From: Brasenia schreberi | Taxonomy: Eukaryota > Streptophyta > Magnoliopsida > Nymphaeales > Cabombaceae | Direction of reading: 5' to 3' | Length of the DNA: 64,000 nucleotides | Assembly: GCA_036023115.1 (NCBI GenBank) | Contig: JAYKKT010000089.1 | Span: forward strand, 9,279,501 to 9,343,500 | Shown here: positions 61,606-64,000 of the stretch, one piece after another | Position numbering within the stretch: position 1 is the first letter of the stretch | Layout: every line of letters begins with the position of its first letter | Notes under the pieces: model-generated | What the model was told of the DNA's origin: nothing | The model's input: the letters and a program-made list of their open reading frames with translations, nothing else | Database searches by the model: none | Program-made: the position numbers and the translations under genes

Positions 61606-62740
61606 ACTCCTACAAGGGGCTGCACCTGCATCGGACACTCCGGCACTTGACACGGACACTGTGTCTGACACTCCGAAATCATCAGTCAAATTGCATCCAT
61701 AAGTTTTCAAACTTGCCGTGCCCGACACCTGTCTCCTTATCCGCATCTGCACCCGCACCTGCGTCCATATCCGTGTGTCAGTCCTCTCCCAATTGTGTGC
61801 TGTTACTGTCTGGCTGTGAAGTGTGACCTAATGCTTGACTGATTCGGTTCGCTTATCCATACTCCAGAACTGTCATGGAGACGTCTTTTCCGTGGATGTG
61901 ATTGACATAATGGCGTAGCATGGATCTATATCTGCGATTCTTGGAAGCTAGGATGTAAATGAACTGGGAATTAGATATTAAGTTGCAATTTTCTTTGGCC
62001 AACGAGCCATAGTTCATTGCGAATTGGTTATCATTTACTGTAAAACATTTCAAATATGATTAATGGTTTATGGCCATTTCTGTGTTCATCTAACATTGTC
62101 ATCTCTGATGCAGTTTCCTCTGTTATATCAACAAGGTGTCCAAAACATTCTCTTCAGTTGGCGGCGGCTGCTCGGCTGGATACTTAATGGTGTTTACAGT
62201 TCCGCAATTATCTTCTTTTTCATATCAACCGCATTACGGTATCAGGCCTTCCGCAGGGGAGGCGAAGTTGTCAGCATCGATGTGCTCGGCACGACCATGT
62301 ACACATGCCTAGTATGGGTCGTCAATTGTCAAATGGCGCTTTCAGTTAGCTATTTCACTCGGGTGCAACATGTATTTATATGGGGAAGCATTGCAATATG
62401 GTATCTTTTCCTTCTAATCTACGGTTCGATGGCACCGTCCATATCTACGACTGCATACAAAGTCTTCATTGAAGCTTGTGGCCCTGCGCCTTCTTTCTGG
62501 CTTGTCACCTTGTTTGTGGTGATCTGTTGCCTAATCCCATATGTCATATATTCATCAATTCAGAGGAAATTCTTCCCCTTGTACGATCAACTCATTCAGC
62601 GGATAAGGCTCGAAGAAAAAATTGATCCTGAATATGGTGAGATGGTGAGGATGAGTTCTTGTAAAGTTAATACTGTTGGTTTAAGTGCCAGAAGACAAGC
62701 AAAGGCCAATCGCAAAAGGAAAGTTCATGATAGGAGATGA
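56685..62740 (+). CDS. P4-type phospholipid flippase (ALA9-12-like), frame disrupted
   Basis: Aminophospholipid-translocating P4-ATPase (endomembrane flippase, catalytic alpha subunit). Exons: 56,685-57,080; 57,723-59,285; 59,381-59,469; 59,566-59,674; 60,425-60,634; 60,719-60,844; 61,027-61,125; 61,216-61,407; 62,114-62,740, with consistent GT-AG sites. Seen in order: [25 protein letters not shown]-type N terminus, [25 protein letters not shown] (actuator), [12 protein letters not shown] in TM4, [46 protein letters not shown] and a basic C-terminal tail. Lesions: a base missing in CCCC at 58,191-58,194, a G missing at 58,613 inside DKTGT, and about 190 nt missing at about 59,079-59,085 (end of KVER to DAGLRTL) covering the nucleotide-domain KGAD region. 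With these repaired the length would be near 1,200 residues, the family norm. Either a recent pseudogene or, for the single-base gaps, assembly error. Confidence 0.88.
57210..57233. repeat. (CT)n in P4-ATPase intron 1
   Basis: About eleven CT units in the first intron (57,081-57,722). Confidence 0.9.
60183..60227. repeat. (TAC)n trinucleotide tract in P4-ATPase intron
   Basis: TAC/ACT repeats with one 'agtc' interruption, within the 750-bp intron 59,675-60,424. Confidence 0.93.
61513..61602. repeat. Compound microsatellite (CT)n(AT)n in last intron of P4-ATPase
   Basis: About 16 CT units then about 29 AT units within intron 61,408-62,113, the same order as at 55.5 kb. Confidence 0.96.
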
Positions 62741-63480
62741 TTTCTTGAACAGCAACATTGTTGTACAGTGTGCCTGTAGAGCAGCGAGCCTTGTGATTGA
62801 GCTATTCATGGTGTATATAGCACATTCTTTAGCCCTTGATATAACAGAGGGAATAAGGCATAAGCTAGCGTATATTTTTAATGATATAGATTCATTGTAT
62901 TTTTTGGGCACCCTTTTGAATGGGTTATACGTACATCCAGCTGGGGAGCAGCAATCCCCCAGATTGTAAATTTAATATTTTTTTTGTACATTTCAAATAA
63001 ATTATGATTTTAATTCATGTGTGGTGCTGAAAGAGGCTCGGTATATATAACTGCGGTTTAAGGCTTCAAAAACAGTTATTCCATCCATTTATAAATGTTG
63101 TGTATAAGAGGAACTTATTACTAGTGGAGAAGTACGTGAACTCAGATGCAGTGCATGGGATGGCTTTGGTGATGAGAAGTGTGCCTAATATCATCACTGA
63201 GAGGTACTTTTGTCGAAACAAGGATTTGAGTCTGCAAGGGAAGCACCTGTAGTCCAACCGTTAAAATACTATACCATTTCAAACTACAGAAGCTTTTTTT
63301 GAAAGCCGAAATGCTGTTTCCTTGTTTCAGGGATCATGAACGGAGTCTACTTTCGGCTCCTGTGAGAAGAAGACTTTCTTTTAGAATTTGATGAGATATT
63401 TTTTTCAATGATAATATTTGAAAACAAAAAAACTTACTTTATTAAAAAGATAACGAAAATCTCTTACAAAAAAGTAAGAG
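62741..63480. other. 3' flank of the P4-ATPase gene
   Basis: Probably holds the 3' UTR (for example 'tttgtacatttcaaataaat' near 62,983-63,002). No further gene recognised; a 94-codon frame at 62,685-62,969 overlaps the ATPase end in another frame and is a shadow. Confidence 0.45.
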
Positions 63481-63489
63481 CTTTAACAG

Positions 63490-63911
63490 AAAGCAAACAG
63501 AAAAATCCTTCGTACACATTAAGAATTACCTGTAAACCTTCATTGGTCAAGCAATCAGCACACTGATTTCCTTCTCTTAGCTGGTACTGAACTTTAACTA
63601 GACACTCAACATGTCTAGCAGTAAACGAATCTGTTTCAGTAACTAGCTTGTTCTGGTATAACTTCCACTTTCAACTGAGAATTTGCAGTGGACTTCATGA
63701 TCTTATATCACAACTATTTACCTATATTCCATATCACAACAAAGGTTAGCCCTGATACCACTATCCACATTTCTAAGCATACCAACCCACGTTTCTGCAG
63801 CAGCCACCTACCCACTCGCCATTTTCATTTCGCATAGTACCACCGCACCCTTCTGGTCCTGATTTTCCCCGGCTGGCCCTATCAACATCCAGTTTAATCA
63901 ATCCAGTTCTG
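63490..63911 (-). pseudogene. RNase H-type (RVT_3) fragment, LINE-derived
   Basis: On the minus strand from about 63,911: GLIKLDVDRASRGKSGPEGC, GGTMRNENGEWVGGCCRNVG, stops, then RHVECLVKVQYQLREGNQCA and DCLTNEGL. This is the pattern of the plant RNase H domain found at the C terminus of many LINE polyproteins and as stray copies (xLxxDGAS start, REGNxxAD end). The D of the first motif is kept, but the middle is broken by stops. The window ends before any reverse transcriptase part could be seen. Confidence 0.65.
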
Positions 63912-64000
63912 TAGTGGTTCCATCAAACTATACCACTGCTATTAAATTATGCTTGCAACAATATGATTACTTCCCCTGCTACGGTTAGGTAGTCTTGCGA

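Overview
This window is nuclear DNA of a flowering plant. The evidence is AT-rich intergenic DNA full of microsatellites, genes with GT-AG introns, and plant-only protein families (a BURP/polygalacturonase beta-subunit-like protein, a DUF936 protein, an ALA-type P4-ATPase flippase). I cannot name the species from sequence alone. There are no bacterial operons, CRISPR arrays or viral genes.

Genes, left to right: (1) a weak candidate gene made of two exon-like pieces near 2.4-4.1 kb, product unknown; (2) a GC-rich, intron-free but broken copy of the spliceosome factor ISY1 (5.3-6.05 kb); (3) a two-exon BURP-domain protein of the PG1-beta family on the minus strand (16.7-18.6 kb); (4) a small OB-fold protein resembling Arabidopsis At4g28440 on the minus strand (coding 33.6-35.1 kb, probable untranslated first exon near 36.7 kb); (5) the first exon of an unidentified minus-strand gene at 39.84-39.95 kb; (6) a four-exon DUF936 gene (42.4-45.0 kb); (7) a nine-exon P4-ATPase (56.7-62.7 kb) whose frame is broken by two one-base deletions and one larger deletion. 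The genes are functionally unrelated, as is usual for a plant chromosome, and share no evident regulation.

The rest is repeats. Two families of short tRNA-derived SINEs are scattered through the window, four copies having clear target-site duplications. There are three remnants of an RTE-like LINE (two back to back at 47.5-50.8 kb, one inverted at 37.7 kb), a dead hAT transposase with a BED finger (9.2-10.5 kb), small hAT-like MITEs (one with an 8-bp duplication), an RNase H fragment at the right end, and many (AT)n, (GA)n, (GT)n and (CT)n tracts, several compound.

The most interesting structures are: a 131-bp near-perfect inverted duplication of a first exon (39,837-39,967 and 40,240-40,370), whose second arm sits exactly between the halves of a 19-bp palindrome, so transcripts could form a long hairpin; and a diverged 2.6-3 kb direct duplication (about 22.56-25.64 and 28.34-30.93 kb) in which each copy has tandemly amplified different internal segments. 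All identifications were made by eye from translated motifs; no database search was possible.
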